A DNA stretch of 7,370 nt, from positions 1 through 7,370 of the forward strand of contig JAJYEB010000090.1 of NCBI GenBank assembly GCA_021790375.1. The letters are read 5' to 3'. Below, piece by piece: positions 1 through 6,584 of the stretch. The position numbers were made by a program, and so were the translations under genes. This DNA is from Chloroflexota bacterium (GTDB taxonomy: Bacteria; Chloroflexota; Limnocylindria; Limnocylindrales; CSP1-4). Under the pieces are notes generated by a model. The model was not told where the DNA came from, searched no databases, and saw nothing but the letters and a program-made list of their open reading frames with translations. Positions within the stretch are counted from its first letter, which is position 1. Each line of letters starts with the position of its first letter.

Positions 1-2
1 TG

Positions 3-2345
3 TTGGTCTATCGCGCGCCCCTGGCGGCGCTGGTGCCGCTGGCGACGATCGGGGTGGCGTACCTGGTATCGCGCGGCGTGCTGGGCTACATGGCCGGCGC
101 GGGCTGGAAGATCTCCTCGCTCCTCGACACGTTCGTGGTCGTGCTGGTCTTCGGCGTGGGGACTGACTACACGATCTTCCTGATCTCGCGCTTCCGGGAA
201 GAGGTCAGCCGGGGCGACTGGCACATGGCCTCACAGGCGACCGTGAAGCGCATCGGGGCGGTCATCACGGCCAGTGCGGCCACGGTCATCGTGGGGCTGG
301 GCTCGATGGCGTTCGGCCAGTTCGAGATGATCCAGACGACCGGCCCGGCCCTGGCCATCGCGATCTTCGTGACCCTGCTCGCCGGGCTCACCTTCACGCC
401 GGCGCTGCTCGGGATCTTCGGGCACTACCTCTTCTGGCCGCTGCACGAGCGGGACGAATCCGCCGTGAACCCGCGCGGTTTCTTCGTGCGGCTGGCGGGT
501 GGCGTGTCGCGCAGGCCCGCGGTGGTGGGCGCGCTGTTGCTGGTGGTGCTCCTCGTGCCGATCGCCGGTATCACCGGCATGCGCTCCAACTTCGACGCGG
601 TGAGCGATCTGCCGAGCACGTCCGACGCGCGCGCGGGCTTCGACCTGGTCGCGCAGCACCTGGGCCGGGGAAAGATCATGCCGGTCAACGGGGTGATCGA
701 GGTGGGGAGCGGGACTGACCTGCTGGCGCCCGCCTCGCTGGCCCGCCTTCGGGACGTCACCCAGGCGCTGGCGAAGACGCCGGGCGTGCAGAGCGTCACC
801 AGCCTGGTCGCTCCCACGGGCAACGGCAGCGTTCCGGATGCATACGTCCCGTCCACCCAGCTCGACTCGATCGCCGCCGGCTTCGCGTCCTCCGGCAGCG
901 GCGGAGCGCAGGCGCTCCTGGACCCGAAGGTCACGGCCGCGCTCAAGTCGGCGGCGGACTACGTGAGGGCCCTGGCAACCCCGTTCCCGGCGGTGGCTGC
1001 GTCACCGGCCTACGCGACCGTGCAGTCGGATCTCGGCACGGCCCCAACCCTGATCGCGCAGCTCCGCCAGGGCGCGCTGGTGTCGACGCAGCTCCGCTCG
1101 CTCGCGGCGGGCCTCTCCGCACCAGCAACGGCCGCGGGTGATCCGCTCGCCGCGGTGCGGATGATCGGCGGGTACCTCGGCGAGCTGGTGGCGGCGTACC
1201 CGGCCACCGCGAGTACCCCGGCGTTCACGCGGGCGCAGTCGGACCTGGCGTCCCTGCAGCAGGCCCCGACCGCCGCGACCGTGGCCGACCTGGCGGGGGC
1301 GCTCGGTTCGCTCGCTGCCACGTTCGATGCGCAGCCGGATGCGGTCCTGTTCCCGAAGAGTCTTCCCGCCAGCGCCCAGTCGGCGGCTCTTCAGGGCCAG
1401 ATCGCCTCGGTCTTCGGCCGGCTGCCCGGCGATCTCCGCACGCTCGCGGCGTCGTACGCGGCGCTTCCGGACGACCTCTTCATCCCCACCACGCTGGGCG
1501 GGACGAGCGCGGCGCAGGTGAAGGCGGCCGTGGCCGCGTACGTGTCGGGCAGCGGGGACGTGACCCGGCTCTTCATCATCACGACCGACGACCCGTACTC
1601 GATCGCCGCCTTCGACACGGTGCGGCGAACCCGGGAGGTGCTCGACCCGGCCGGGGCTCAGTTCGGATCCGGGGCCCGCGCGTACGTCGGCGGTCCCACC
1701 GCGGAGCTGGCGGACACGCAGACGGCGCTCGACACGGACTTCCAGCACGTGGCGGTGATCACGGTGCTGGGCGTGTTCCTGGTCCTCGTCCTGCTGCTGC
1801 GGGCGATCGTGGCGCCGGTGTACCTGGTGCTGACGGTCCTGCTCTCGTACCTCAGCACGCTCGGGCTGACGTCCTGGTTCTACCAGTCGGTCCTGGGTCA
1901 GCCCGGGGTGAACTTCTTCCTGCCGCTGATGGTGTTCGTGCTGCTGGTGGCGCTGGGTTCCGACTACAACATCTTCCTGATGAGCCGGGTCCGCGAGGAG
2001 AGCGAGCGACGTCCGATCCGTGAAGGGATCCGGGTCGCATCCGGCCGGACCGGTGCGGTGATCACGTCGGCCGGGCTGATCCTGGCGGGCACGTTCGGCT
2101 CGATGGCCAGTGCGCCGCTGGTGGTGCTGTTCCAGATCGGGGTGGCCGTGGCTGTCGGCGTGCTGATCGACACGTTCCTGGTGCGCTCGATCCTGGTGCC
2201 GGCACTGACGACGCTGGTGGGGGACCGGGCGTGGTGGCCGTCGCGGGTGCGGCGCGGGCCGGCGCCGGGTGGGCCGGCCCCAGACGAGCCGTCGCCGGAC
2301 GTGCCGGCGCCGGGCCAGTCTCCTGGCGAGTCGGCGGCGAAGTAG
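3..2345 (+). CDS. MMPL/RND-family membrane transporter, 5' end missing
   Basis: This is an inner-membrane transporter of the MMPL (HAE2-like RND) family, which uses the proton gradient to export lipids or other hydrophobic compounds; the substrate cannot be told. The frame is open from the left edge and the first residues are already inside a membrane region, so the TTG at 3 is not the true start. The two family signature helices are present: GVGTDYTIFLISRFREE at residues 51-67 and LGSDYNIFLMSRVREE at 651-666. Their Asp-Tyr pairs (D55/Y56, D654/Y655) match the proton-relay residues of MmpL proteins. Further membrane segments lie near 85-140, 173-190, 582-620, 637-660 and 685-740. Between them is a large Ala-rich extracytoplasmic domain (about 195-580) containing a 71-residue internal repeat. 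The protein ends in a Pro-rich tail (about 752-775). It is convergent with leuD. Family call is firm; function is open. Confidence 0.93.
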   Translation: MVYRAPLAALVPLATIGVAYLVSRGVLGYMAGAGWKISSLLDTFVVVLVFGVGTDYTIFLISRFREEVSRGDWHMASQATVKRIGAVITASAATVIVGLGSMAFGQFEMIQTTGPALAIAIFVTLLAGLTFTPALLGIFGHYLFWPLHERDESAVNPRGFFVRLAGGVSRRPAVVGALLLVVLLVPIAGITGMRSNFDAVSDLPSTSDARAGFDLVAQHLGRGKIMPVNGVIEVGSGTDLLAPASLARLRDVTQALAKTPGVQSVTSLVAPTGNGSVPDAYVPSTQLDSIAAGFASSGSGGAQALLDPKVTAALKSAADYVRALATPFPAVAASPAYATVQSDLGTAPTLIAQLRQGALVSTQLRSLAAGLSAPATAAGDPLAAVRMIGGYLGELVAAYPATASTPAFTRAQSDLASLQQAPTAATVADLAGALGSLAATFDAQPDAVLFPKSLPASAQSAALQGQIASVFGRLPGDLRTLAASYAALPDDLFIPTTLGGTSAAQVKAAVAAYVSGSGDVTRLFIITTDDPYSIAAFDTVRRTREVLDPAGAQFGSGARAYVGGPTAELADTQTALDTDFQHVAVITVLGVFLVLVLLLRAIVAPVYLVLTVLLSYLSTLGLTSWFYQSVLGQPGVNFFLPLMVFVLLVALGSDYNIFLMSRVREESERRPIREGIRVASGRTGAVITSAGLILAGTFGSMASAPLVVLFQIGVAVAVGVLIDTFLVRSILVPALTTLVGDRAWWPSRVRRGPAPGGPAPDEPSPDVPAPGQSPGESAAK
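951..1340 (+). repeat. Internal 71-residue duplication in the MMPL extracytoplasmic domain
   Basis: Residues 317-375 (bases 951-1127) and 388-446 (bases 1164-1340) of the MMPL protein align at a constant offset of 71. Shared landmarks are Y320/Y391, the stretch ending SPAYATVQSDL versus TPAFTRAQSDL, and LRSLAAGL versus LGSLAATF. Both copies look helical and Ala-rich. The match is seen at protein level; the DNA copies have diverged, so the duplication is old. Confidence 0.6.
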
Positions 2346-2745
2346 GGACGTTCGCGAGCCGCGGGCGGGGAGCGGCGGGGGAGCGGCGGGAAGCCGCGGG
2401 GGCGGGGCATGCCCGGTGAACCCGGCACAACTCCAGGCGCGGGCCTCCTTCCTTACGCGAGCCGCCAGATGTGCGCCCCGGGAACGCGAAGGATCCGGTG
2501 TCTGCCACCCGATCCGGAGACACAAGAGCGGCGACCCCACAGGGCTTCGCGCGGTCGGCGCCGTGCTTGCAGGGCGGGTTGCGTGAGCACCGACCGCACC
2601 GGCGACCAGTTCCGCGTTCCACGGGGTACCGATTGGCGGCCGCCACCTTCCGCCCGCCTCGCGGCTCCAGGGATTCGCCGCCGATCGGACCACTGACGGA
2701 ACCGGTGCCCTGCTGAGCCCGTGCCCTTCATCGCCACCGTCGACC
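2346..2745. other. Convergent intergenic region, no gene recognised
   Basis: These 400 bases lie between the MMPL stop and the leuD stop. The overlapping open frames here give Arg/Pro-rich translations without recognisable domains, and I see no tRNA or other standard RNA motif. It begins with purine-rich GC repeats (2365-2400). It also holds two perfect palindromes, GGGCATGCCC at 2405-2414 and TGGCGGCCGCCA at 2634-2645, and a weak inverted repeat GTGTCT (2498-2503)/AGACAC (2518-2523) with a 14-base loop. None is followed by a T-run on either strand, so no canonical intrinsic terminator serves either gene. Confidence 0.5.
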
Positions 2746-3489
2746 CTACCCCAGCGTGTTCACCCTCGCGGGATGGCTTGCCTCCCAGGCCTCGATCGAC
2801 GGGAGCCGGCCGAGCACGTAGCCGATCTCGTCGGTGCCCTCCAGGAGCATCTTCCGGGCGAACGGGTCGATCTCGAAGGCGAACGCGCGGCCGACTGCCG
2901 CGAGGGCCGCAGCGGTCCCAGCGGTCCCAGCGGCCGAAGGGGCCGTGGCGGCGCCAACGCCAGGAACGGCCACGCTGGCTGCCCTGCCCGCGCCTCCTGC
3001 GCGGGCCGCGCTGGCTGGACCCCTGCCCACGCGCACCTCCTGCGCCTCCAGGTCGATCGTAAGCTCGACGTCCGGGTCGGCCGCCAGCAGGTCGAAGAGC
3101 GCCGCGTGCCGCTCGGGCGACACGACAATCGGGAGCAGCCCGTTCTTCAGCGAGTTGGCGCGGAAGATGTCCGCGAAGCCCGTGGAGATCACGGCCCGGA
3201 TCCCCCACGAGAGGAGTGCCCAGGGCGCGTGCTCGCGCGACGAGCCGGGCCCGAAGTTGGCGCCCGCGAGCAGGATCCGGCGCCCCTGCATCTTCGGCCG
3301 GTCCAGCACGAACGGCGGCTCGCGGAGGTCCCCCGTCGCGGTGAACCGCCAGTCGTGGAACAGTCCCTCGGCGAGGCCCGACTTCTCGGTCGTCTTAAGG
3401 TAGCGCGCCGGGATGATCTGGTCGGTATCGACGTTCTCGGCCGGCAGCGGCACGACACGGCTGGTGAAGACGGTGACGGGTTCGGGCAT
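2746..3489 (-). CDS. leuD: 3-isopropylmalate dehydratase small subunit, with low-complexity insert
   Basis: LeuD pairs with LeuC to isomerise 2-isopropylmalate to 3-isopropylmalate through a dehydration-rehydration step in cytoplasmic leucine synthesis. The 247-residue product shows the family landmarks: DTDQIIPARYLK at 21-32, GANFGPGSSREHAPWAL (the swivelling-domain loop with the substrate-contacting SSREHA) at 76-92, ANSLKNGLLPI at 111-121, and the C-terminal FEIDPFARKMLLEGTDEIG at 205-223. LeuD proteins are usually about 200 residues; the excess here is one Ala/Gly-rich insert at about 155-199, and removing it gives a normal length. The ATG at 3489 has a perfect GGAGG ribosome binding site (3502-3498, 8-base spacing) and follows leuC by 68 bases. 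Cotranscription with leuC, with the bridging mini-ORF helping translational coupling, is inferred. The next gene downstream is convergent. Confidence 0.95.
   Translation of the reverse strand: MPEPVTVFTSRVVPLPAENVDTDQIIPARYLKTTEKSGLAEGLFHDWRFTATGDLREPPFVLDRPKMQGRRILLAGANFGPGSSREHAPWALLSWGIRAVISTGFADIFRANSLKNGLLPIVVSPERHAALFDLLAADPDVELTIDLEAQEVRVGRGPASAARAGGAGRAASVAVPGVGAATAPSAAGTAGTAAALAAVGRAFAFEIDPFARKMLLEGTDEIGYVLGRLPSIEAWEASHPARVNTLG
2893..3027 (-). other. In-frame Ala/Gly-rich insertion within leuD
   Basis: This segment encodes LeuD residues 155-199, composed almost only of Ala, Gly, Thr, Ser, Val, Pro and Arg. It separates the conserved DLEAQEVRV from GRAFAFEIDPF, which are normally joined by only a few residues. 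The DNA contains three tandem copies of a 9-mer, CAGCGGTCC (2910-2936 on the plus strand, third copy imperfect), and a perfect 8-bp hairpin GCCCGCGC/GCGCGGGC (2986-2993 with 2999-3006, 5-base loop). Replication-slippage growth in a surface loop is the simplest reading. Confidence 0.7.
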
Positions 3490-3566
3490 CTCAGCGGCCT
3501 CCGGCGACGACGTCCGGACCAGGACTGCCGGACCGGGCGGACACGGGCTCGGGCATCTCAGCGGCC
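3476..3566. repeat. Direct repeat pair duplicating the leuC stop / leuD start junction
   Basis: A 24-base sequence occurs at 3476-3499 and again at 3543-3566, offset by 67 bases, with one difference (3481 T, 3548 C). On the coding strand each copy reads GGCCGCTGAGATGCCC and continues into the same MPEPV codons. One copy carries the real leuC stop, the other the real leuD start. Both also have a purine-rich Shine-Dalgarno-like sequence 8 bases before the ATG (GAGGG and GGAGG). It looks like a tandem duplication of an ancestral TGA-G-ATG junction. Confidence 0.8.
3491..3556 (-). CDS. Possible 21-codon bridging mini-ORF between leuC and leuD
   Basis: An ATG at 3556 lies one base after the leuC TGA and opens a 21-codon frame whose own TGA (3493-3491) lies one base before the leuD ATG. 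The peptide starts MPEPV, identical to the start of LeuD, then diverges (SARSGSPGPDVVAGGR). A GAGGG within the last codons of leuC sits 8 bases before its ATG. It has no recognisable domain and is best explained as a by-product of the duplicated junction. It would let terminating leuC ribosomes reinitiate twice in succession on the way to leuD. Whether it is translated cannot be shown from sequence. Confidence 0.35.
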   Translation of the reverse strand: MPEPVSARSGSPGPDVVAGGR

Positions 3567-5012
3567 CTCGACGGTAACCGGGTCACGGTCGACCAGCGGG
3601 CGCGGATCGGCAACCACGCCGGCGATCGCGCTTGCCGCCGCGGTCAGCGGTGAGGCAAGGAAGGTGCGCCCCCCGGTGCCCTGCCGCCCCTCGAAGTTGC
3701 GGTTGCTCGTGCTGATCGCGTACTGGCCCGGTTCGAGCTGGTCGCCGTTCATCGCGATGCACATCGAGCAACCCGACTCGCGCCACTCGCCGCCGGCTGC
3801 CCGGAAGACCTCGTCGAGCCCCTCCCGCTCGGCCTGCGCCTTGACCTGCTGCGATCCCGGAACCACCAGCAGCCGGGTGCCCGGCGCGACGCGACGCCCA
3901 CGGAGCAGCGCGGCTGCCTGGCGGAGGTCGCCGATGCGACTGTTGGTGCAGGAGCCCAGGAAGACAACGTCGACCTTGCGACCTGCGATGGGCTCGCCCG
4001 GGCGCAGGTCCATGTACGCCAGCGCCTTGTCGAGCGCACGCCGACCGGCCTCGTCGGGGGCGTCACCGGGTGATGGGACCCGGCCAGTCACCGCCACACC
4101 CATCCCGGGGTTCGTCCCGTAGGTCACCATCGGCTCCAGCGCGGACGCGTCGAGCGTGATCGACCGGTCGTACGTCGCGCCGTCGTCGGACGGCAGCCGT
4201 CGCCAGCGCGCGACCGCCTCGTCCCACGCGGCGCCCTGCGGGACGTGCCGGCGGCCGTGGAGGTACTCGAACGTCGTGTCGTCCGGTGCGACCAGGCCGG
4301 CGCGCGCACCGCCTTCGATCGACATGTTGCAGATCGTCATCCGCTGCTCCATGCCGAGCGCCCGGATGGCCTCGCCGGTGTACTCGAAGACGTGCCCGGT
4401 GCCGCCGCCCACCCCGATCCTGGCGATGAGGGCCAGGATGACGTCCTTGGCCGACACGCCGGGCGCGAGCCGTCCGTCGACACGTACCTCGTAGGTCTTC
4501 GGGCGCCGCTGGAGGAGGCACTGGGTGGCGAGGAGCATCTCCACCTCGCTCGTCCCGATGCCGAAGGCGAGCGCGCCCAGCGCCCCGTGAGTGGCGGTGT
4601 GGGAATCGCCGCAGACGATCGTCATCCCCGGTTGGCTCAGCCCGAGCTCGGGGCCGATCACGTGGACGATCCCCTGGGTTTCGGAACCAACACCGTGCAG
4701 CGGGATGCCGAACTCCCGGCAGTTCCGCTCGAGCTGCGCGACCTGGAACGCCGCCTGGTCGTCGACCACTGGAAGCCCCCGTCCGGTGCCGCGAAGGGTC
4801 GGGATCGAGTGGTCCTCGGTCGCGACCGTCCGTTCGGGATGGCGGACCGTGACGCCGCGCGTGCGGAGCCCGGTGAAGGCCTGCGGGCTCGTCACCTCGT
4901 GCACGAGGTGCAGGTCGATCGCGAGGACGGCGGGAGCGCCTTCGTCCTGGAGGACGACGTGCTCGTCCCAGATCTTCTCCACCAGGGTGCGGGGGCGGAC
5001 TGTGTCGGCCAT
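3558..5012 (-). CDS. leuC: 3-isopropylmalate dehydratase large subunit
   Basis: LeuC is the aconitase-type catalytic subunit of isopropylmalate isomerase, carrying a 4Fe-4S cluster and working with LeuD in leucine synthesis. The 484-residue protein has normal family length and no disruption. Visible landmarks, numbered from the ATG: TLVEKIWDEHVV near 9-20, CGDSHTATHGALGALAFGIGTSE at 134-156, the first cluster cysteine in FLGSCTNSRIGDLR (C355), the other two in SGCSMCIAMNGDQ (C415, C418), and STSNRNFEGRQG near 434-445. The start is either this ATG or a GTG one codon upstream (5015); neither has a strong ribosome binding site (a GAG lies near 5026). A weak minus-strand -10-like TACCCT (5054-5049) has no matching -35 box, so the promoter is unresolved. 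Read-through from the MFS gene, whose stop is 180 bases upstream, is possible. Confidence 0.95.
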   Translation of the reverse strand: MADTVRPRTLVEKIWDEHVVLQDEGAPAVLAIDLHLVHEVTSPQAFTGLRTRGVTVRHPERTVATEDHSIPTLRGTGRGLPVVDDQAAFQVAQLERNCREFGIPLHGVGSETQGIVHVIGPELGLSQPGMTIVCGDSHTATHGALGALAFGIGTSEVEMLLATQCLLQRRPKTYEVRVDGRLAPGVSAKDVILALIARIGVGGGTGHVFEYTGEAIRALGMEQRMTICNMSIEGGARAGLVAPDDTTFEYLHGRRHVPQGAAWDEAVARWRRLPSDDGATYDRSITLDASALEPMVTYGTNPGMGVAVTGRVPSPGDAPDEAGRRALDKALAYMDLRPGEPIAGRKVDVVFLGSCTNSRIGDLRQAAALLRGRRVAPGTRLLVVPGSQQVKAQAEREGLDEVFRAAGGEWRESGCSMCIAMNGDQLEPGQYAISTSNRNFEGRQGTGGRTFLASPLTAAASAIAGVVADPRPLVDRDPVTVEGR

Positions 5013-5192
5013 CACTCGAATCTCGTGCGGGGTTTGGGGAGTGCGGGCAGGGTAGCAGATGATGCGGGGAGAGCCCCCCGGCCCGCCGCGTCCAACCCCG
5101 GCCGGGCCCGTCGCCCCCCGCGCCGTCTCGCAGCCGGGTCGACGCCGGTCAGGCGGACGCAGGTCAGGCTGACGCCGATCAGGCTGACCCGG
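5013..5192. other. leuC upstream spacer
   Basis: This 180-base gap separates the MFS stop from the leuC start. It holds most of the 15-bp tandem array and a CCCGGCC/GGCCGGG inverted repeat (5077-5083 with 5100-5106, 16-base loop). The GC-rich inverted repeat has no T-run after it on the minus strand, so it is not a canonical terminator. No T-box-like sequence was found. Confidence 0.4.
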
Positions 5193-5202
5193 TCAGGCGA
5201 AC
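5144..5202. repeat. 15-bp tandem repeat array, about 3.9 copies
   Basis: Four consecutive units on the plus strand start at 5144, 5159, 5174 and 5189: GCCGGTCAGGCGGAC, GCAGGTCAGGCTGAC, GCCGATCAGGCTGAC and CCGGTCAGGCGAAC, the last one base short. A degenerate partial copy may precede them (5133-5143). The unit core GTCAGGCTGAC is a dyad (GTCAG/CTGAC around one base), perfect in the second unit. The fourth unit overlaps the last codons and TGA of the MFS gene; the rest lie between it and leuC. Confidence 0.75.
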
Positions 5203-6584
5203 GCCCGCATGCGGCTCGCGCGCTTCGCCTTCGGCACGAGGACGGTGGCGGCCGCCGACACGAGGGCCGCGCCGGCCAGCACGGTGAAGGCGAACCCGAG
5301 CCGCCTGTAGTCGCCCCCGGTCAGGGCTCCCGCCACCAGCGGCCCCACCGCGCCGCCGGCCGTCGACCCGATCCCCCACACCAGCGCGTTGGCCAGCGAT
5401 GACTCCCCCCGCGGGACGTAGTCGCCCACCATCGAGAGGAGGAGCGGGAAGCCGCTGAACACGAAGAACCCGAAGGCGAACAGCCACGCCTCGCCGATCC
5501 ACCCGGACCCGAGCCACAGGTACCCGACGGTGGTGACCGCCGCGCCCGACGAGCTGAGGGCGAGGACCGCACGCTTGTCGAACCGGTCGACCATGAGCCC
5601 GAAGACCGGCTGCCCGATGATGGCCGAGGCATACATGATGGTCACGGCGAGGCCCAGGCTGCCGCTCGCTCCGAGACCCTTCTGGGTGGCGAGGTAGGTC
5701 GGGATCCACGAGGCGATCCCCTGCGTGGCCGACGAGCGCAGGAACGCGACCGCAGTGAGAATCAGGATGCCGCGCGTCAGCGTGTCCGACCGGGCGCGCG
5801 AGGACGGGACGCCTGCCGAGGCGGTCCCGCCTGCCGACGACGAGACGCCCGTTGGGGCGGTCGCGCCTGCCGATGCCGCGGCGCCTGCCGATGCCGCACT
5901 GCCACCCGATGAAGCCGCGCCGCCAGCCGGTGTCGGACCGTCTGCCGGGGCCAAACCGCCTGCCCCGGCCTCGGCCCGTTGCGGCGTGCGCTGCGCGGTG
6001 GGGACCCGGACGCCGAGCCAGATCGCGAGGCCGGCGGCGAAGCCCACCAGCGCGAACAGCACGATGGAGCCGTACCCGGCGATGACCGCCGCGGCCACGA
6101 AATAGAGCGACGGGTACAGCGCGCGTCCCAGGCTGCCCATTGCCCCGTTGATCCCCAGCGCCATGCCCATCGACCGGTCGCGGAACGTCGTCTGGAGGAC
6201 CGAGGCGCCCAGGGGGTGATAGAAGGAGCTGCCCGACCCCGTCAGGAACGCCGCCAGCAGCAGCGCGACCACCAGCGCCGTGCCGGTCGTCTCGGCGAGC
6301 GCGACATAGAACCCGAGGAGCCCGAGCGACAGGATCCCGAGGCCCAGGCCCATCAGCGACGCAGGTCGGCCGAGGTGGTCCGACAGCCTGCCCACGAAGA
6401 GGCTCAGCACCGTGGACGAGGTGTAGAAGACCAGGAACAGCAGCGTGACCACGCCCGCGGACACGCCGTGGTGCGAGGCCACGATGGCCGCGATCACCGG
6501 CACGAAGAAGACGGTGCCGTCGTTGGTGAAGTGCGCGAGGGAAGTGAGCGCGAGGCTGCGGCGCCTGCCGATTGCTCTGTCCAC
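5193..6584 (-). CDS. MFS transporter, fosmidomycin-resistance-like type
   Basis: This is a 463-residue, 12-helix major facilitator permease, presumably a proton-coupled exporter in the cytoplasmic membrane. The N-terminal half has LAHFTNDGTVFFVPVIAAIV (12-31), an A-type loop GRLSDHLGRPASL (65-77) and SSFYHPLGASVL (119-130); the HFTND and F-HP-G elements resemble the Fsr/fosmidomycin-resistance subgroup. The C-terminal half resumes at about 272, with GLMVDRFDKRAV (329-340) as the second A-type loop. The central cytoplasmic loop is enlarged by about 65 Ala/Ser/Gly/Pro residues. The GTG at 6584 was chosen because it directly precedes the first helix; a TTG at 6623 would add 13 residues, and longer extensions run into the divergent ilvB leader. 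No clear ribosome binding site is seen; GACAAT six bases before the GTG could be a -10 box of a leaderless mRNA. It lies upstream of leuC on the same strand. Substrate unknown. Confidence 0.87.
   Translation of the reverse strand: MDRAIGRRRSLALTSLAHFTNDGTVFFVPVIAAIVASHHGVSAGVVTLLFLVFYTSSTVLSLFVGRLSDHLGRPASLMGLGLGILSLGLLGFYVALAETTGTALVVALLLAAFLTGSGSSFYHPLGASVLQTTFRDRSMGMALGINGAMGSLGRALYPSLYFVAAAVIAGYGSIVLFALVGFAAGLAIWLGVRVPTAQRTPQRAEAGAGGLAPADGPTPAGGAASSGGSAASAGAAASAGATAPTGVSSSAGGTASAGVPSSRARSDTLTRGILILTAVAFLRSSATQGIASWIPTYLATQKGLGASGSLGLAVTIMYASAIIGQPVFGLMVDRFDKRAVLALSSSGAAVTTVGYLWLGSGWIGEAWLFAFGFFVFSGFPLLLSMVGDYVPRGESSLANALVWGIGSTAGGAVGPLVAGALTGGDYRRLGFAFTVLAGAALVSAAATVLVPKAKRASRMRAFA
5781..5978 (-). 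other. Low-complexity central loop of the MFS transporter, with 18-bp tandem repeat
   Basis: The segment encodes residues 203-268 between helices 6 and 7, almost entirely Ala, Ser, Gly, Pro and Thr. On the plus strand, GCGCCTGCCGATGCCGC plus one base is tandemly repeated at 5863-5880 and 5881-5898, differing only in the last base. The shorter core GCCTGCCGA recurs near 5811 and 5829. MFS central loops are normally hydrophilic and charged; this one looks like an in-frame repeat expansion. Confidence 0.65.

Noticed and set aside
2491..2523. GATCCGG direct repeat with GTGTCT/AGACAC inverted repeat as a structured RNA or att-like site
   Set aside because: Only a 6-bp stem with a 14-base loop and a 7-base direct repeat; no integrase, tRNA or other context supports it.
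1002..2693. Minus-strand 563-codon open frame across the MMPL gene
   Set aside because: Its translation is Arg/Gly/His-rich without domains and lies opposite a clear MMPL coding frame; it is a high-GC shadow.
2409..2696. Plus-strand 95-codon frame in the convergent gap
   Set aside because: No recognisable motif, Arg/Pro-rich composition, and no good ribosome binding site; competing frames of similar length cover the same bases.
2986..3006. 8-bp GC hairpin inside leuD as a terminator
   Set aside because: It lies within an intact coding frame, has no T-run on either strand, and conserved LeuD C-terminal residues follow it.
2453..3208. Minus-strand 251-codon frame overlapping leuD
   Set aside because: It is out of frame with the well-conserved LeuD and is Arg/Gly-rich with no recognisable motif.
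5049..5054. TACCCT (minus strand) as the leuC promoter -10 box
   Set aside because: No -35-like hexamer lies at 15-19 bases upstream; the match alone is too weak to list as a feature.
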